Notes under the pieces: generated by a model
The model's input: only the letters and a program-made list of their open reading frames with translations
Told to the model about the DNA's origin: nothing
The model's database searches: none
Made by a program: the position numbers and the translations under genes
Part shown: piece after piece, positions 1 to 9,180 of the stretch
Layout of the letters: each line of letters starts with the position of its first letter
How positions within the stretch are numbered: the first letter of the stretch is position 1
From: Ferrovibrio sp965278975
GTDB lineage: Bacteria > Pseudomonadota > Alphaproteobacteria > Ferrovibrionales > Ferrovibrionaceae
Assembly (NCBI RefSeq): GCF_965278975.1
Contig: NZ_OZ257126.1
Coordinates: 1,178,001 to 1,242,000, forward strand
Length of the DNA: 64,000 bases
Reading direction: 5' to 3'

Positions 1-601
<601 letters not shown>

Positions 602-630
602 CGCCTGATCCCTTAGCGTTGATTTTTTTG

Positions 631-1803
631 TTAGACAGCGCGGACGGTCTTGCCGTCCCACCAATGACTGCAACTGGCGGCTTTCGCCGCCTTGGCGCCG
701 TTATCGCCTTCCGCTTCCAGCGCCGCCCAGGTGCTGTGGCCTTCGGCGCGCAAGCGTGCCGCCACATCCTGCGGCGTGCCATGCGGCAGATAGAGCAGCA
801 GCTTCTGCGGCATCGGCGGCAGGCCGCGCATCACGCTATCCAGATACAGCGTGAAGCCGGTGGCGGTTTCGCCGCCCGGCGTGACATAGCGGCCGCCCCG
901 GCCCAGTTCGCCGCGCACATTGCGCGCGAACAGCGTGTAGCTGATGCCGCTGTGATACTCGAAGCCACGGAATTCACCGGGATCAAGCGTCAGCAGCAGG
1001 TCCGGCGCGGCAGCCGAAACTTCCGCCACCAGGCGGTCGAGATCGGCAACGATGGCGGCGGCTTCGGGCGGCAGCTGCATGGCCTTGAGGCCCTTGATCG
1101 CCGCATCGGCGGGGCCGGCCAGCGGCAGCAATTTCAGCAGGTCGGGTGCCGCGGCACCGGCCACGGCCTTCAGTTCGGCTGAATCCTTGCGGTCCAGCGC
1201 GCGGCGCGCAGCTTTGGCCTTGCGTTCATCCAGGCCATGGGCCGCCGTGATTGCCGGCGCCAGCAAAGGCTGGGTGATATCGAGCGAGAGGTTTTTCACG
1301 CCGAGCTTCGCCACCGCTTCCGCTGCCAGCAGTGCGGTTTCCACATCGGCAGCCAGCGAGGCGGCGCCGATCAGCTCGAACCCGGCCTGGGCGAATTGCC
1401 GCTCGGGCCGCAATTGCGAGCCACGCACGCGCAGCACCTGGCCGGCATAGGCGAGCCGCAGCGGGCGCGGCGCCAGCTTGAGGCGGCTGCCGGCGATGCG
1501 CGCCACCTGCATGGTGATATCGTTGCGCAGGCCCATCATGCGCTGCGACACCGGATCCATGACGCGGAACATCTGCCCGGCGAGATCCTGGCCGGAGCCG
1601 GCGAGCAGGGTTTCCTCGAATTCGATCAGCGGCGGCTTGACGCGGGCATAGCCGCGCGAGGCGAAACTGGCGAGCAGGCTTTCCGAGGCGAAAGCCTCCC
1701 AATCGGCGCGCGGCGGCAGCACATCGCGCAGACCCGCCGGCAGCAACGCCACCGAGGCATCCGTTTCCGCCGCTTCCACGCCCTTGCGCGCCTTGGGTGC
1801 CAT
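631..1803 (-). CDS. hisZ: ATP phosphoribosyltransferase regulatory subunit HisZ
   Basis: HisZ is a catalytically inactive paralogue of histidyl-tRNA synthetase that pairs with the short form of HisG in the first step of histidine synthesis. The 390-residue product has the class II synthetase-like fold signature: the N-terminal LPAGLRDVLPP segment, then PPLIEFEETLL, and a motif-2-like stretch (MFRVMDPVSQRMMGLRNDIT). The C-terminal tRNA anticodon-binding domain of a true HisRS is missing, as expected for HisZ. It lies 12 bases after an enoyl-CoA hydratase gene and just before purA. A hisZ-purA arrangement is common in alphaproteobacteria. The presence of HisZ implies a short-form HisG elsewhere. 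Confidence 0.92.
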   Translation of the reverse strand: MAPKARKGVEAAETDASVALLPAGLRDVLPPRADWEAFASESLLASFASRGYARVKPPLIEFEETLLAGSGQDLAGQMFRVMDPVSQRMMGLRNDITMQVARIAGSRLKLAPRPLRLAYAGQVLRVRGSQLRPERQFAQAGFELIGAASLAADVETALLAAEAVAKLGVKNLSLDITQPLLAPAITAAHGLDERKAKAARRALDRKDSAELKAVAGAAAPDLLKLLPLAGPADAAIKGLKAMQLPPEAAAIVADLDRLVAEVSAAAPDLLLTLDPGEFRGFEYHSGISYTLFARNVRGELGRGGRYVTPGGETATGFTLYLDSVMRGLPPMPQKLLLYLPHGTPQDVAARLRAEGHSTWAALEAEGDNGAKAAKAASCSHWWDGKTVRAV

Positions 1804-1815
1804 CGTGATCAGCCT

Positions 1816-2592
1816 TTAGCGGTTCTTGAAGGCCGGCTTGCGCTTCTCGGCGAAGGCGGCCATGCCTTCCTTCTGGTCCTCGAAAGCGAAAGTCGAGTGG
1901 AACACGCGGCGCTCGAAGCGCACGCCCTCGGTCAGCGTGGTCTCATAGGCGCGGTTCACCGCTTCCTTGGCGATCATCACCACCGGGCGCGACAATTCGG
2001 CGATGCGGCTGGCGGCCTTGAGGGCCTCATCCAGCAGCTGCTCCTTCGGCACCACGCGGCTGACCAAGCCGGAACGCTCGGCTTCCGCCGCATCCATCAT
2101 GCGGCCGGTGAGGCACATTTCCATCGCCTTCGACTTGCCAACGAAGCGGGTGAGGCGCTGAGTGCCGCCGGCGCCCGGAATGGTGCCGAGATTGATTTCC
2201 GGCTGGCCGAACTTGGCGTTATCGGCGGCGAGGATGAAATCGCACATCATCGCCAATTCGCAGCCGCCGCCGAGCGCGAAGCCCGATACCGCCGCGATCA
2301 CCGGCTTGCGGCAGCGCGTCACGCGCTCCCAGCCGGCGGTGATGAAATCCTCGGCATACACATCGGTGTAGGTCTTGGACTTCATTTCCTTGATATCAGC
2401 GCCGGCGGCGAAAGCCTTCTCGGAGCCGGTGATGACCATGCAGCCGATATTCGCGTCGGCCTCGAAAGCATCCAGGGCCTGGGTCATCTCGGCCATGAGC
2501 TGGGCGCAGAGTGCGTTCAGCGCCTGCGGGCGGTTCAGCGTGATCAGGCCGACTTGGCCGCGCGTTTCCACCAGGATCATTTCGTAGCTCAT
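1816..2592 (-). CDS. Enoyl-CoA hydratase (crotonase family)
   Basis: This 258-residue crotonase-fold protein probably adds water to trans-2-enoyl-CoA in fatty-acid or amino-acid degradation. The N-terminus has the family RPQALNALC segment. The two oxyanion-hole regions are visible as AFAAGADIKEM and GFALGGGCELAMMCD, and a catalytic glutamate lies in GQPEINLGTIPGAGGTQRL. Length and motif order match short-chain enoyl-CoA hydratases such as FadB1x or PaaF closely. It lies between mutM and hisZ on the minus strand with a 183-base gap from mutM. The substrate chain length cannot be read from sequence. Confidence 0.9.
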   Translation of the reverse strand: MSYEMILVETRGQVGLITLNRPQALNALCAQLMAEMTQALDAFEADANIGCMVITGSEKAFAAGADIKEMKSKTYTDVYAEDFITAGWERVTRCRKPVIAAVSGFALGGGCELAMMCDFILAADNAKFGQPEINLGTIPGAGGTQRLTRFVGKSKAMEMCLTGRMMDAAEAERSGLVSRVVPKEQLLDEALKAASRIAELSRPVVMIAKEAVNRAYETTLTEGVRFERRVFHSTFAFEDQKEGMAAFAEKRKPAFKNR

Positions 2593-2775
2593 GCTGCTTC
2601 CCTAGATTTTCGTGTGCGTCAGCGCAGCCAGCCATGCCGCCAAGTGGTGGCAGGAGGCTGGTCAGGGCAACCCCGAATGGGGGCGCAAATACCGGTCTGG
2701 CCGGGCCTGAACATGGGGCGGACCATGCCACCTCAGGGCGGATTTGGAAAGAGGCGGCCCCGGCGTGGCGAGGGG
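2593..2775. other. 183-base gap between mutM and the enoyl-CoA hydratase
   Basis: No supported gene lies here. The stretch must hold the 3' end of the mutM transcript and the promoter or leader of the enoyl-CoA hydratase gene, but I see no convincing -35/-10 pair and no hairpin followed by a T run. Confidence 0.5.
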
Positions 2776-3600
2776 CTATTTCTGGCAGTTGCCGCAGAAA
2801 AAGGTGGAGCGGCCGGACTGCACGATGCGGCGCACCGGGCGCTTGCAGGTCTGGCAGGGCTGGTCCTCGCGGTCATAGACCCGGAAGCGGGTCTGGAAGT
2901 AGCCAAGTTCCCCATCCGTTTGCACATAATCGCGCAAACTGGAGCCACCGGCCTCCACCGCTTCCAGCAGCACCGCCTTGATCGCCGGCACCAGGCGGTC
3001 GAGCCGCTTGGCCGCCACCGAACCGGCCAGCCGTTCCGGGTGGATGCCGGCGCGGTAGAGCGCCTCCGAGACATAGATATTGCCCAAGCCCGCCACCACC
3101 CGCTGATCCAGCAAAGCGGCTTTCATCGGCGTGCGCTTGCCCTTCAGCGCCGCCGCCAGCACGGCCGGGGTAAAGGCATCGTCCAGCGGCTCCGGGCCGA
3201 TGCCACTCAGCAGCTTGTGCTGGGCGAGTTCCGGGGCCTCGATCAGGTCCATCATGCCGAAGCGGCGGGCATCGTTGAAGGTGACGGCCCAGCCGGTTTC
3301 GGTGGCGAAGATCACATGGTCATGCGGGCCGATATCGTTCGGCCAGCCCTGGCGCATCACCATGCGGCCGGACATGCCGAGATGGATCAGCCAGGTAAGC
3401 CCGCCATCCAGTTGCACCAGGATGTATTTGGCCCGGCGTTCCAGCGCCAGCACCTTGCGGCCCTGGATGCGGCGGGCGAAATCCTTCGGCAGAGGGAAGC
3501 GCAGATCGGGCCGCCGTGCCTCGATGCGGGCGATGCTGTGCCCGGCCAGTTTCATGGCCAGGCCGCGGCGGGTGGTTTCCACTTCGGGCAATTCAGGCAT
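2776..3600 (-). CDS. mutM: Formamidopyrimidine-DNA glycosylase (Fpg/MutM)
   Basis: MutM excises 8-oxoguanine and formamidopyrimidines and cuts the resulting abasic site. The start is set at 3600 because the mature enzyme must begin with the catalytic proline: here M-PELPEVETTRRGL, with Pro2 and Glu3. The frame stays open upstream, but that stretch lies inside the divergent ubiE gene. A conserved lysine lies in RRAKYILVQL. The C-terminal zinc finger is seen as CQTC followed about 20 residues later by CGNC. At 274 residues the size is normal. It is transcribed divergently from ubiE with only 48 bases between the starts. Confidence 0.96.
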   Translation of the reverse strand: MPELPEVETTRRGLAMKLAGHSIARIEARRPDLRFPLPKDFARRIQGRKVLALERRAKYILVQLDGGLTWLIHLGMSGRMVMRQGWPNDIGPHDHVIFATETGWAVTFNDARRFGMMDLIEAPELAQHKLLSGIGPEPLDDAFTPAVLAAALKGKRTPMKAALLDQRVVAGLGNIYVSEALYRAGIHPERLAGSVAAKRLDRLVPAIKAVLLEAVEAGGSSLRDYVQTDGELGYFQTRFRVYDREDQPCQTCKRPVRRIVQSGRSTFFCGNCQK

Positions 3601-3648
3601 CGCCCGCTGTCTATACCGCGCCGGCCCCGTTTCGGCTATGGTCCGCCC

Positions 3649-4401
3649 ATGGCTCAGGACCCCAGTAACGAGACCCATTTCGGCTTCACCCAGGTGCCCG
3701 AGGCGGAGAAAGTCCGCCTGGTGCGCCAGGTATTCGAGAGCGTGGCGCCGCGCTACGACCTGATGAACGACCTGATGTCGGCAGGCGTGCACCGGCTGTG
3801 GAAAAACGCCATGGTCGACTGGCTCGACCCGCGCGGCGCCATCACCGTGCTGGACATGGCCGGCGGCACCGGCGATATCGCCTTCCGCATCCATGACCGC
3901 GCGCCGCAGGCCAATATCCTGGTGGCCGATATCAACGCCGCCATGCTGGACCAGGGCCGCAGCCGCGCCATCGACCAGACCAGACTCGACCGCCTGTCCT
4001 GGATCTGCATGAACGCGGAAAGCCTGCCGCTGCCCGACCGCAGCGTCGATGCCTATACCATCGCCTTCGGCATCCGCAACGTCACCCATATCGACCAGGC
4101 TTTGCGCGAAGCCTACCGCGTGCTGAAGCCGGGCGGCCGCTTCCTCTGCCTGGAATTCTCCGCCGTGCGCAATCCGGTGCTGGCGAAAGCCTATGACGTC
4201 TATTCCTTCAACCTGCTGCCGAAGATCGGCGACCTAGTGGCCAAGGATGCCGACTCGTACCGCTACCTGGTGGAAAGCATCCGCCGCTTCCCGAGCCAGG
4301 AGGATTTCGCGGCCATGATCCGCGAAGCCGGCTTCGGCAATGTGAAATACCGCGACGTTTCCGGTGGCATCGCCGCGATGCATTCGGGCTGGCGCATCTG
4401 A
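3649..4401 (+). CDS. ubiE: Ubiquinone biosynthesis C-methyltransferase UbiE
   Basis: UbiE C-methylates the ring of demethoxy-ubiquinol (and demethylmenaquinol where present) with S-adenosylmethionine. The 250-residue product has the family opening FESVAPRYDLMNDLMSAG, the SAM-binding motif VLDMAGGTGDIAF near residue 75, and the late motif IAFGIRNVTHIDQAL. The ATG at 3649 places the conserved N-terminus correctly. Its stop codon overlaps the start of ubiB (TGATG), so the two are translationally linked, an arrangement common in alphaproteobacteria. Confidence 0.97.
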   Translation: MAQDPSNETHFGFTQVPEAEKVRLVRQVFESVAPRYDLMNDLMSAGVHRLWKNAMVDWLDPRGAITVLDMAGGTGDIAFRIHDRAPQANILVADINAAMLDQGRSRAIDQTRLDRLSWICMNAESLPLPDRSVDAYTIAFGIRNVTHIDQALREAYRVLKPGGRFLCLEFSAVRNPVLAKAYDVYSFNLLPKIGDLVAKDADSYRYLVESIRRFPSQEDFAAMIREAGFGNVKYRDVSGGIAAMHSGWRI

Positions 4402-5927
4402 TGCTGCCAGGGTTTACGCATCTCAGCCGTCTGTTCGGGATCGGCCGCATCCTGGCGCGGCATGACGCGCTGTTCCCGGTGCAGCAGGCGCCGCTCCCCG
4501 GTGCGATCAAGGCTGCCGCCGCGCTGTTCCAGGCCGTGTTCGGCAGGCGGCGCCCGGATCTGCGCGAGGGCGAGCGCATGGCCGCCGCGATGGCGGAACT
4601 CGGCCCCAGCTTCATCAAGCTCGGCCAGGTGCTGAGCGTGCGCCCCGATATCGTCGGCAGCGCCATGGCGGAGGATCTGGGCCGGCTGCGCGACAAGTTG
4701 CCGCCCTTCCCCTGGAGCGAGGCGAAAGCCGCCATCGAAGCCGAACTCGGGACAAAGCTGGAGCAGCTTTATATCGGCTTCGAGCCGGTGCCGGTGGCCG
4801 CCGCCAGCGTAGCCCAGGTGCATTTCGCCGAAACGCTGGAAGGCCAGCCGGTCGCCGTGAAGGTGCTGCGGCCCCAGGTTGAAGCCGCTTTCGCCCGCGA
4901 CCTGGCGCTGTTCGCCTGGCTGGCCGGCAAGGCCGAGGATTGCCTGCCCGGGATGCAGCGGCTGCGGCCGCGCGCGGTGATCGAGACCGTGGCGCAGCAG
5001 GTGGCCATCGAACTCGACCTGCGGCTTGAAGCCGCCGCTGCTTCCGAAATCGCCGACAATTTCCGCGACGACCCGGACCTGCATGTGCCGCGCCCGGACT
5101 GGAACCGCACCGCGCGCCGCGTGCTGACGCTGGAACGCATTACCGGCACCCCCATCGAGGACCGCGACGCCCTGATCGCCGCCGGCCATGACCTGCCGCG
5201 ACTGGCCGAGCGCGTGATCCAGAGCTTCCTGCGCCAAGCTTTGCGCGACGGTTATTTCCACGCCGACATGCATCACGGCAACCTGTTCGTGGCCGCCGAT
5301 GGCAAATTGCAGCTCGTCGATTTCGGCATCATGGGCCGCATCGATCTCGGTACCCGGCGCTTCATGGCCGAGATGCTGGGCGCCTTCCTGGCCGGCGACT
5401 GGCGCCGCGCGGCGGAAGTGCATATCGAGGCCGGCTATGTGCCGCTCGATCCGGCTTCAGGCCGCACCGTGGAGGCGTTCGCGCAGGCCTGCCGCTCCAT
5501 CGGCGAGCCGATCCTGGGCAAGCCGGTGGCGGAGATTTCCATCGGCCGGCTGCTGGCGCAGCTGTTCCAGATCACCGAGACCTTCGGCATGCGCACGCAG
5601 CCGCATCTGCTGCTGCTGCAAAAGACCATGGTGACGGTGGAAGGCGTGGCGCGCAGCCTGGACCCGGAGGTGAATTTCTGGGAAGCCTCGCGCCCCGTGG
5701 TGGGCGACTGGGCCAGCCGCAACATGGGGCCGGAAGCGCAGATCCGCGATGGCATCGCCGAGGGCGTGGCGACGCTCCGCCGGCTGCCGAAGCTGCTGCG
5801 TGATCTGGAAATCCTGGCGGCGCAGAGCGAAAGCCCGCCCACGCCGACAGTGGCGCCGGATCGCAAGCTGCACTGGCTGCTCGGCATCATCGCCGCCCTG
5901 CTGGCGGCGCATCTGCTACTCGATTAG
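4401..5927 (+). CDS. ubiB: Ubiquinone biosynthesis regulatory kinase-like protein UbiB
   Basis: UbiB is an atypical protein-kinase-like ATPase required for ubiquinone synthesis at the inner membrane. The 508-residue product shows the ABC1/ADCK signature KLGQ in FIKLGQVLSVRPDIVG, the ATP-contacting lysine in PVAVKVLRP, the catalytic loop DMHHGNLFV and the metal-binding DFG in LVDFGIMG. The last 20 residues (LLGIIAALLAAHLLL) form a membrane anchor, as in E. coli UbiB. The start overlaps the ubiE stop by one base. A palindromic repeat and a terminator follow. Confidence 0.96.
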   Translation: MLPGFTHLSRLFGIGRILARHDALFPVQQAPLPGAIKAAAALFQAVFGRRRPDLREGERMAAAMAELGPSFIKLGQVLSVRPDIVGSAMAEDLGRLRDKLPPFPWSEAKAAIEAELGTKLEQLYIGFEPVPVAAASVAQVHFAETLEGQPVAVKVLRPQVEAAFARDLALFAWLAGKAEDCLPGMQRLRPRAVIETVAQQVAIELDLRLEAAAASEIADNFRDDPDLHVPRPDWNRTARRVLTLERITGTPIEDRDALIAAGHDLPRLAERVIQSFLRQALRDGYFHADMHHGNLFVAADGKLQLVDFGIMGRIDLGTRRFMAEMLGAFLAGDWRRAAEVHIEAGYVPLDPASGRTVEAFAQACRSIGEPILGKPVAEISIGRLLAQLFQITETFGMRTQPHLLLLQKTMVTVEGVARSLDPEVNFWEASRPVVGDWASRNMGPEAQIRDGIAEGVATLRRLPKLLRDLEILAAQSESPPTPTVAPDRKLHWLLGIIAALLAAHLLLD

Positions 5928-5953
5928 CTGTTCCTGCAATAAAAACAAAAAGC

Positions 5954-6050
5954 CGTCATGGCCCGGTTCAGCCGGGCCATCCACGCGTTTTTGCTTCATT
6001 GACCAGCATAAAAGGAACGCGTGGATGCCCTGCCTCCGCAGGGCATGACG
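5954..6050. repeat. Palindromic intergenic repeat, family A, copy 1
   Basis: The 97-base element opens with CGTCATG and closes with CATGACG. Each arm carries its own hairpin (GCCCGG/CCGGGC on the left, GCCCTG/CAGGGC on the right) and an inner ATCCACGCG/CGCGTGGAT pair around an AT-rich centre. Matching copies lie at 33426-33519 and 35857-35952. Confidence 0.85.
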
Positions 6051-6078
6051 GTTTTGCTCCATATCTTCTATCCGGCAA

Positions 6079-6110
6079 CAAAAAAGGGCGGGATGACCCG
6101 CCCTTTTCCG
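6079..6110 (-). terminator. Rho-independent terminator of the first porin gene
   Basis: On the minus strand a stem AAGGGCGGG-tcat-CCCGCCCTT is followed by a run of T. It lies 19 bases past the stop codon of the porin gene at 6129. Confidence 0.85.
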
Positions 6111-6128
6111 TTCAGCCGATAGAATGGC

Positions 6129-7364
6129 TTAGAAGGTCAGGTTGACACCCAGCACGCCGAAATTGGCCTTCGACTGGTTGGCCGCAGTGCCATTGCCATC
6201 CTTGAACTCGTAGGTGCCAGCGCCGCCATAGAGCTTGATGCCAGTGGCCAGCATGTAGCTGACGCCGAGTTGATAGATATCAGCCTTGTCGTCGGCAAAG
6301 CCGGTTTCCTTGCCCGTGGCATGCCAGTAATCGCCACCGACGCCGATGGAGCCGGGCTGGCTGCCATTGGTGGTGTAGAGGAAGCCAAGGATCCAGGCAC
6401 GGCGGTCGATGGTGGGCGTGAATTCTTCCGACTTGTAGCCGCCGCCGGCACCGATGGTGGAGCCGCCGCCGAGTGCGTAGGTGAGCTGTGCGCCGGCTTG
6501 CCAGCCATCCAATCGCTTGGCTGGCGTGCCGCCATTGGCCGCGGCCAGCGACTCGATGCGGGTATTCACATAACCCGCCGAGAGCGCCAACGTCAGATCG
6601 CCAAAACTCTCGATGTAGTTAGCAGCGACCGTATGCTGGTTATGCACCTGGCCGGCCGTGGTCGTGGCGCCGAAACCGGCATCGCAGGTCTGCCCGGTAT
6701 TGTTATAGGTGCCATTGTTGAAAGCGCCGTTCTGATAATCCTGGCAGCCATCCGGCACATAGGAATAGCCGAGCTGCAGGCCCTTGCCGGCCTTGGAACC
6801 GAAATAGCGGTTCGACGAGGTGTAGATATTGATGCCTTCGGCATCATTGCCATGGTTGGAGAACCACATCTGCGTCGGCCCGGCGCGATTACCCGCCGGC
6901 ACGACAAACACAGCATTTTCGGAGGTCGCCGTAGAGATGTTATCCTGGCCAGGCAGCGTGGTGTTGGGCGAGAAATACTGCATCTTGGCGGCAACGCGAT
7001 CGGTGGAACCCACCTCGATCTTGCCAAGATCGTTTTCAAACCAGAGATACGATTCGTCGATCTGGTCGCCATCGGTGGCGCCTTCCAGCTCGACACGGCC
7101 GCCGACGCGCAGACCATTATCCAGCACGGCACGCAGGCTGAACCAGATTTCCGCATTCGGCGCACCGAAGGTGGCTGGCGATTTGTCGGTCTGGGCCGAG
7201 CCGGTCTGCTTGTCGCGGTCCTGCAGCTTGAAGGTGCGGGTCATGTAACCGCCGACGGTGACGCCGAGCGGCTCGGCCTTCACCTGTGCGAAGGCGCTAT
7301 CCGCCAGCACGACGCCAGCGGCGGCGACCAGCGCGGTTTGCAGCAAAAGAGCTTTTTTGATCAT
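6129..7364 (-). CDS. Outer membrane porin, copy 1
   Basis: A predicted trimeric beta-barrel porin of 411 residues for diffusion of small solutes through the outer membrane. The start at 7364 gives a clean Sec signal peptide (MIKKALLLQTALVAAAG, cleavage after SAFA at residue 26) and has a GGAAGGGA ribosome site. The frame is open to 7421, but those residues would precede the signal peptide. The mature part is rich in alternating aromatic and glycine strands (VGGYMTRTF, IWFSLRAVLDNGLRVGGRVELEG, DESYLWFENDLGKIEVGSTD) and ends in a terminal Phe (GVLGVNLTF), the usual BAM recognition signal. It is closely similar along its length to the next gene, 7597-8841, so the two look like a tandem duplication. 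Confidence 0.9.
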   Translation of the reverse strand: MIKKALLLQTALVAAAGVVLADSAFAQVKAEPLGVTVGGYMTRTFKLQDRDKQTGSAQTDKSPATFGAPNAEIWFSLRAVLDNGLRVGGRVELEGATDGDQIDESYLWFENDLGKIEVGSTDRVAAKMQYFSPNTTLPGQDNISTATSENAVFVVPAGNRAGPTQMWFSNHGNDAEGINIYTSSNRYFGSKAGKGLQLGYSYVPDGCQDYQNGAFNNGTYNNTGQTCDAGFGATTTAGQVHNQHTVAANYIESFGDLTLALSAGYVNTRIESLAAANGGTPAKRLDGWQAGAQLTYALGGGSTIGAGGGYKSEEFTPTIDRRAWILGFLYTTNGSQPGSIGVGGDYWHATGKETGFADDKADIYQLGVSYMLATGIKLYGGAGTYEFKDGNGTAANQSKANFGVLGVNLTF

Positions 7365-7537
7365 GCAGTCTAATCCCTTCCAACGATGCCTGGGGATGAT
7401 GGGGGAGGCATCACGCAACAACTGGATAGGGCGGCAGAATAGTCAAACCAATGTGATCAACCGATGGGCCGTGACCGCCCGGGACGTAACCACCGTCACA
7501 CCTGAGCCGGAGTTGATCGTCATCATCAATCGCAGAC

Positions 7538-7574
7538 AAAAAAAGAAAGGGGCAGGTTTCCCTGCCCCTTTCCG
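7538..7574 (-). terminator. Rho-independent terminator of the second porin gene
   Basis: On the minus strand the stem AAAGGGGCAGG-gaaa-CCTGCCCCTTT runs into TCTTTTTTT. It sits about 23 bases beyond the stop of the porin at 7597 and separates the two porin transcripts. Confidence 0.85.
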
Positions 7575-7596
7575 CTAACCAATCCTTGCGGATGGA

Positions 7597-8841
7597 TTAG
7601 AACACCAGGTTCACACCCAGCAGGCCGAAGTTGGCCTTGGCTTCGTTGGCAGCAGTAGCGTTGCCATCGGTGTACTTGTAGGTACCGGCGCCGCCGTAGA
7701 GCTTGATGCCGGTGGCGAGCTGGTAGCTCACGCCCACCTGGAAGACCTTCGCCTTGTCATCGCCCTGCTTGACGTTGGCGTTGGTTTCTTCACCCTTAGC
7801 CCACCAGTAATCAGCACCCACGCCGATCGAGCCCGGCGCAGCGCCGTTCGACAGGTAGTAGACGCCAACGACATAGGCCTTGCGGTCGATGGCGTTGCCA
7901 GCGTTGTTACGCGACACTTCTTCGTCCTTCAGACCACCACCGACGGTGACGCTGGAACCGCCGCCGAGGTTGTAGCCAACCTGCAGACCAGCCTGCCAGC
8001 CAGTGACGCGCTGCGGCACGGCATTGGCAGCAGTGGCAGCAGCCGGCTCAGCGCGGTTGGTGATGTAGCCACCGTACAGAGCGACGTTGAAGTCACCGAA
8101 CGACTCAAGGTAGTTACCAGCGAAGGTGTGCTGGTTGCGGGTGGTGCCATTGTTGGTGGCGCCGAAGCCAGCGTCGCAGGTGGTGCCGGCATAGGTGCCG
8201 TTATTGAAAGCACCGTTGGTGTAGTCCTGGCAGCCATCCGGGGTGTACGAATAGCCGAGCTGCAGGCCCTTGCCAGCCTTCGAACCGAAGTAGCGGTTCG
8301 AGGAGGTGTAGAAGTTGATGCCTTCAGCGTCGTTGTTCGCGTTGGCGAACCACATCGTCACACCACCAGCGCGGTTGTTCGCCGGGGTGAGGAAGACGGC
8401 ATTTTCCGACACCTGGCCGGTGTTCTGGCCGGACAGGGTGGCGTTCGGCGAGAAGTACTGCATCTTCGAAGCGACGCGGTCGGTCGAGCCAAGCTCGATA
8501 CGGCCGAGGTCATTTTCGAACCACACATACGATTCGTCGATCTGGTCGCCGTCAGTGGCACCTTCCAGCTCAACGCGACCGCCGATGCGGAGGCCGTTGT
8601 CCAGCACAGCGCGCAGGCTGAACCAGATTTCCGCGTCCGGCGCGCCGAAGGTGGCGGCCGACTTGTCGGTCATGTTGGAACCGGTCACCTTGTCGCGGTC
8701 CTGCACCTTGAAGGTGCGGGTCATGTAGCCGCCAACGGTCACGCCGAGCGGCTCAGCCTTAACCTGCGCAAACGAAGCGTCAGCCAGCATCACGCCAGCA
8801 GCGGCCACGAGCGCGGTTTGCAGAAGCAGAGTCTTCTTCAT
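7597..8841 (-). CDS. Outer membrane porin, copy 2
   Basis: A paralogue of the preceding porin, 414 residues from the ATG at 8841. That start is preceded by GAGAGGAAAGAGGA and gives the signal peptide MKKTLLLQTALVAAAG...DASFA. Strand motifs such as GVTVGGYMTRTFKVQDRDK and DQIDESYVWFENDLG match copy 1 nearly residue for residue, while predicted loops differ (for example the Cys-containing YTPDGCQDYTNGAFNNGTY region and an extra NANVKQGDDK loop). It ends in GLLGVNLVF with the terminal Phe needed for barrel assembly. A long leader of more than 200 bases precedes it, which suggests regulated, probably high-level expression. Confidence 0.9.
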   Translation of the reverse strand: MKKTLLLQTALVAAAGVMLADASFAQVKAEPLGVTVGGYMTRTFKVQDRDKVTGSNMTDKSAATFGAPDAEIWFSLRAVLDNGLRIGGRVELEGATDGDQIDESYVWFENDLGRIELGSTDRVASKMQYFSPNATLSGQNTGQVSENAVFLTPANNRAGGVTMWFANANNDAEGINFYTSSNRYFGSKAGKGLQLGYSYTPDGCQDYTNGAFNNGTYAGTTCDAGFGATNNGTTRNQHTFAGNYLESFGDFNVALYGGYITNRAEPAAATAANAVPQRVTGWQAGLQVGYNLGGGSSVTVGGGLKDEEVSRNNAGNAIDRKAYVVGVYYLSNGAAPGSIGVGADYWWAKGEETNANVKQGDDKAKVFQVGVSYQLATGIKLYGGAGTYKYTDGNATAANEAKANFGLLGVNLVF

Positions 8842-8964
8842 TCCTCTTTCCTCTCCCACCGGGGTCATAAAGGTTTCAGAGCTAGTAACTAGCAGAGAAC
8901 AATCAGCCCGGCTGGGCTAACTGATCGTCCGAGATGAAGCCATTTCGCCCCCCGCCCTGTCAAC

Positions 8965-8991
8965 AAAAGTGGCAATCAACGCCACCTTTTT
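8965..8991 (-). terminator. Terminator-like hairpin in the porin leader
   Basis: On the minus strand AAAAAGGTGGC-gttgatt-GCCACTTTT can fold into a hairpin followed by T residues. A TTGACA box (8958-8963) begins immediately downstream. This could be an attenuator, or the terminator of the upstream transcript with a second promoter after it. The -10 matching that TTGACA is poor. Confidence 0.35.
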
Positions 8992-9050
8992 GCCATGGGT
9001 GTTGCAGATGGGCCACATTCAATCAACTAAATGTCTGATTTCCGCCAAAT

Positions 9051-9078
9051 AATATAGGCATTTCGCAGTGCGCCACAA
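9051..9078 (-). promoter_or_regulatory. Candidate sigma-70 promoter for porin copy 2
   Basis: On the minus strand TTGTGG (9078-9073) and TATATT (9056-9051) are separated by 16 bases. It would give a leader of roughly 200 bases. The call rests on consensus match only. Confidence 0.45.
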
Positions 9079-9180
9079 GCAGGAGAGGTTCGCTTTGCGT
9101 GACAAAAATGGCGCAGTTTGCCGCGAATCGTCCACAATTCACCTCACGGCGGCGCCGGCAGGGCCGGGACTCCAATGGAA

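Larger units (their letters stand above)
8842..9180. other. 339-base non-coding region upstream of porin copy 2
   Basis: No gene is supported here. The stretch holds a candidate promoter, a terminator-like hairpin and a long AT-richer leader for the porin. It also contains the short palindrome GCTAGTAACTAGC at 8881-8893. The methyltransferase gene ends at 9181 and reads into this region without a clear terminator. Confidence 0.6.

Noticed and set aside
1237..4401. A 1054-codon open frame on the plus strand
   Set aside because: Only its last 250 codons (ubiE) have family motifs; the rest is antisense to hisZ, the enoyl-CoA hydratase and mutM and has the His/Gln/Arg-rich make-up of a GC-rich shadow frame.
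8958..8963. TTGACA as the main porin promoter
   Set aside because: No acceptable -10 lies 15-18 bases downstream; the TTGTGG/TATATT pair further up fits better.
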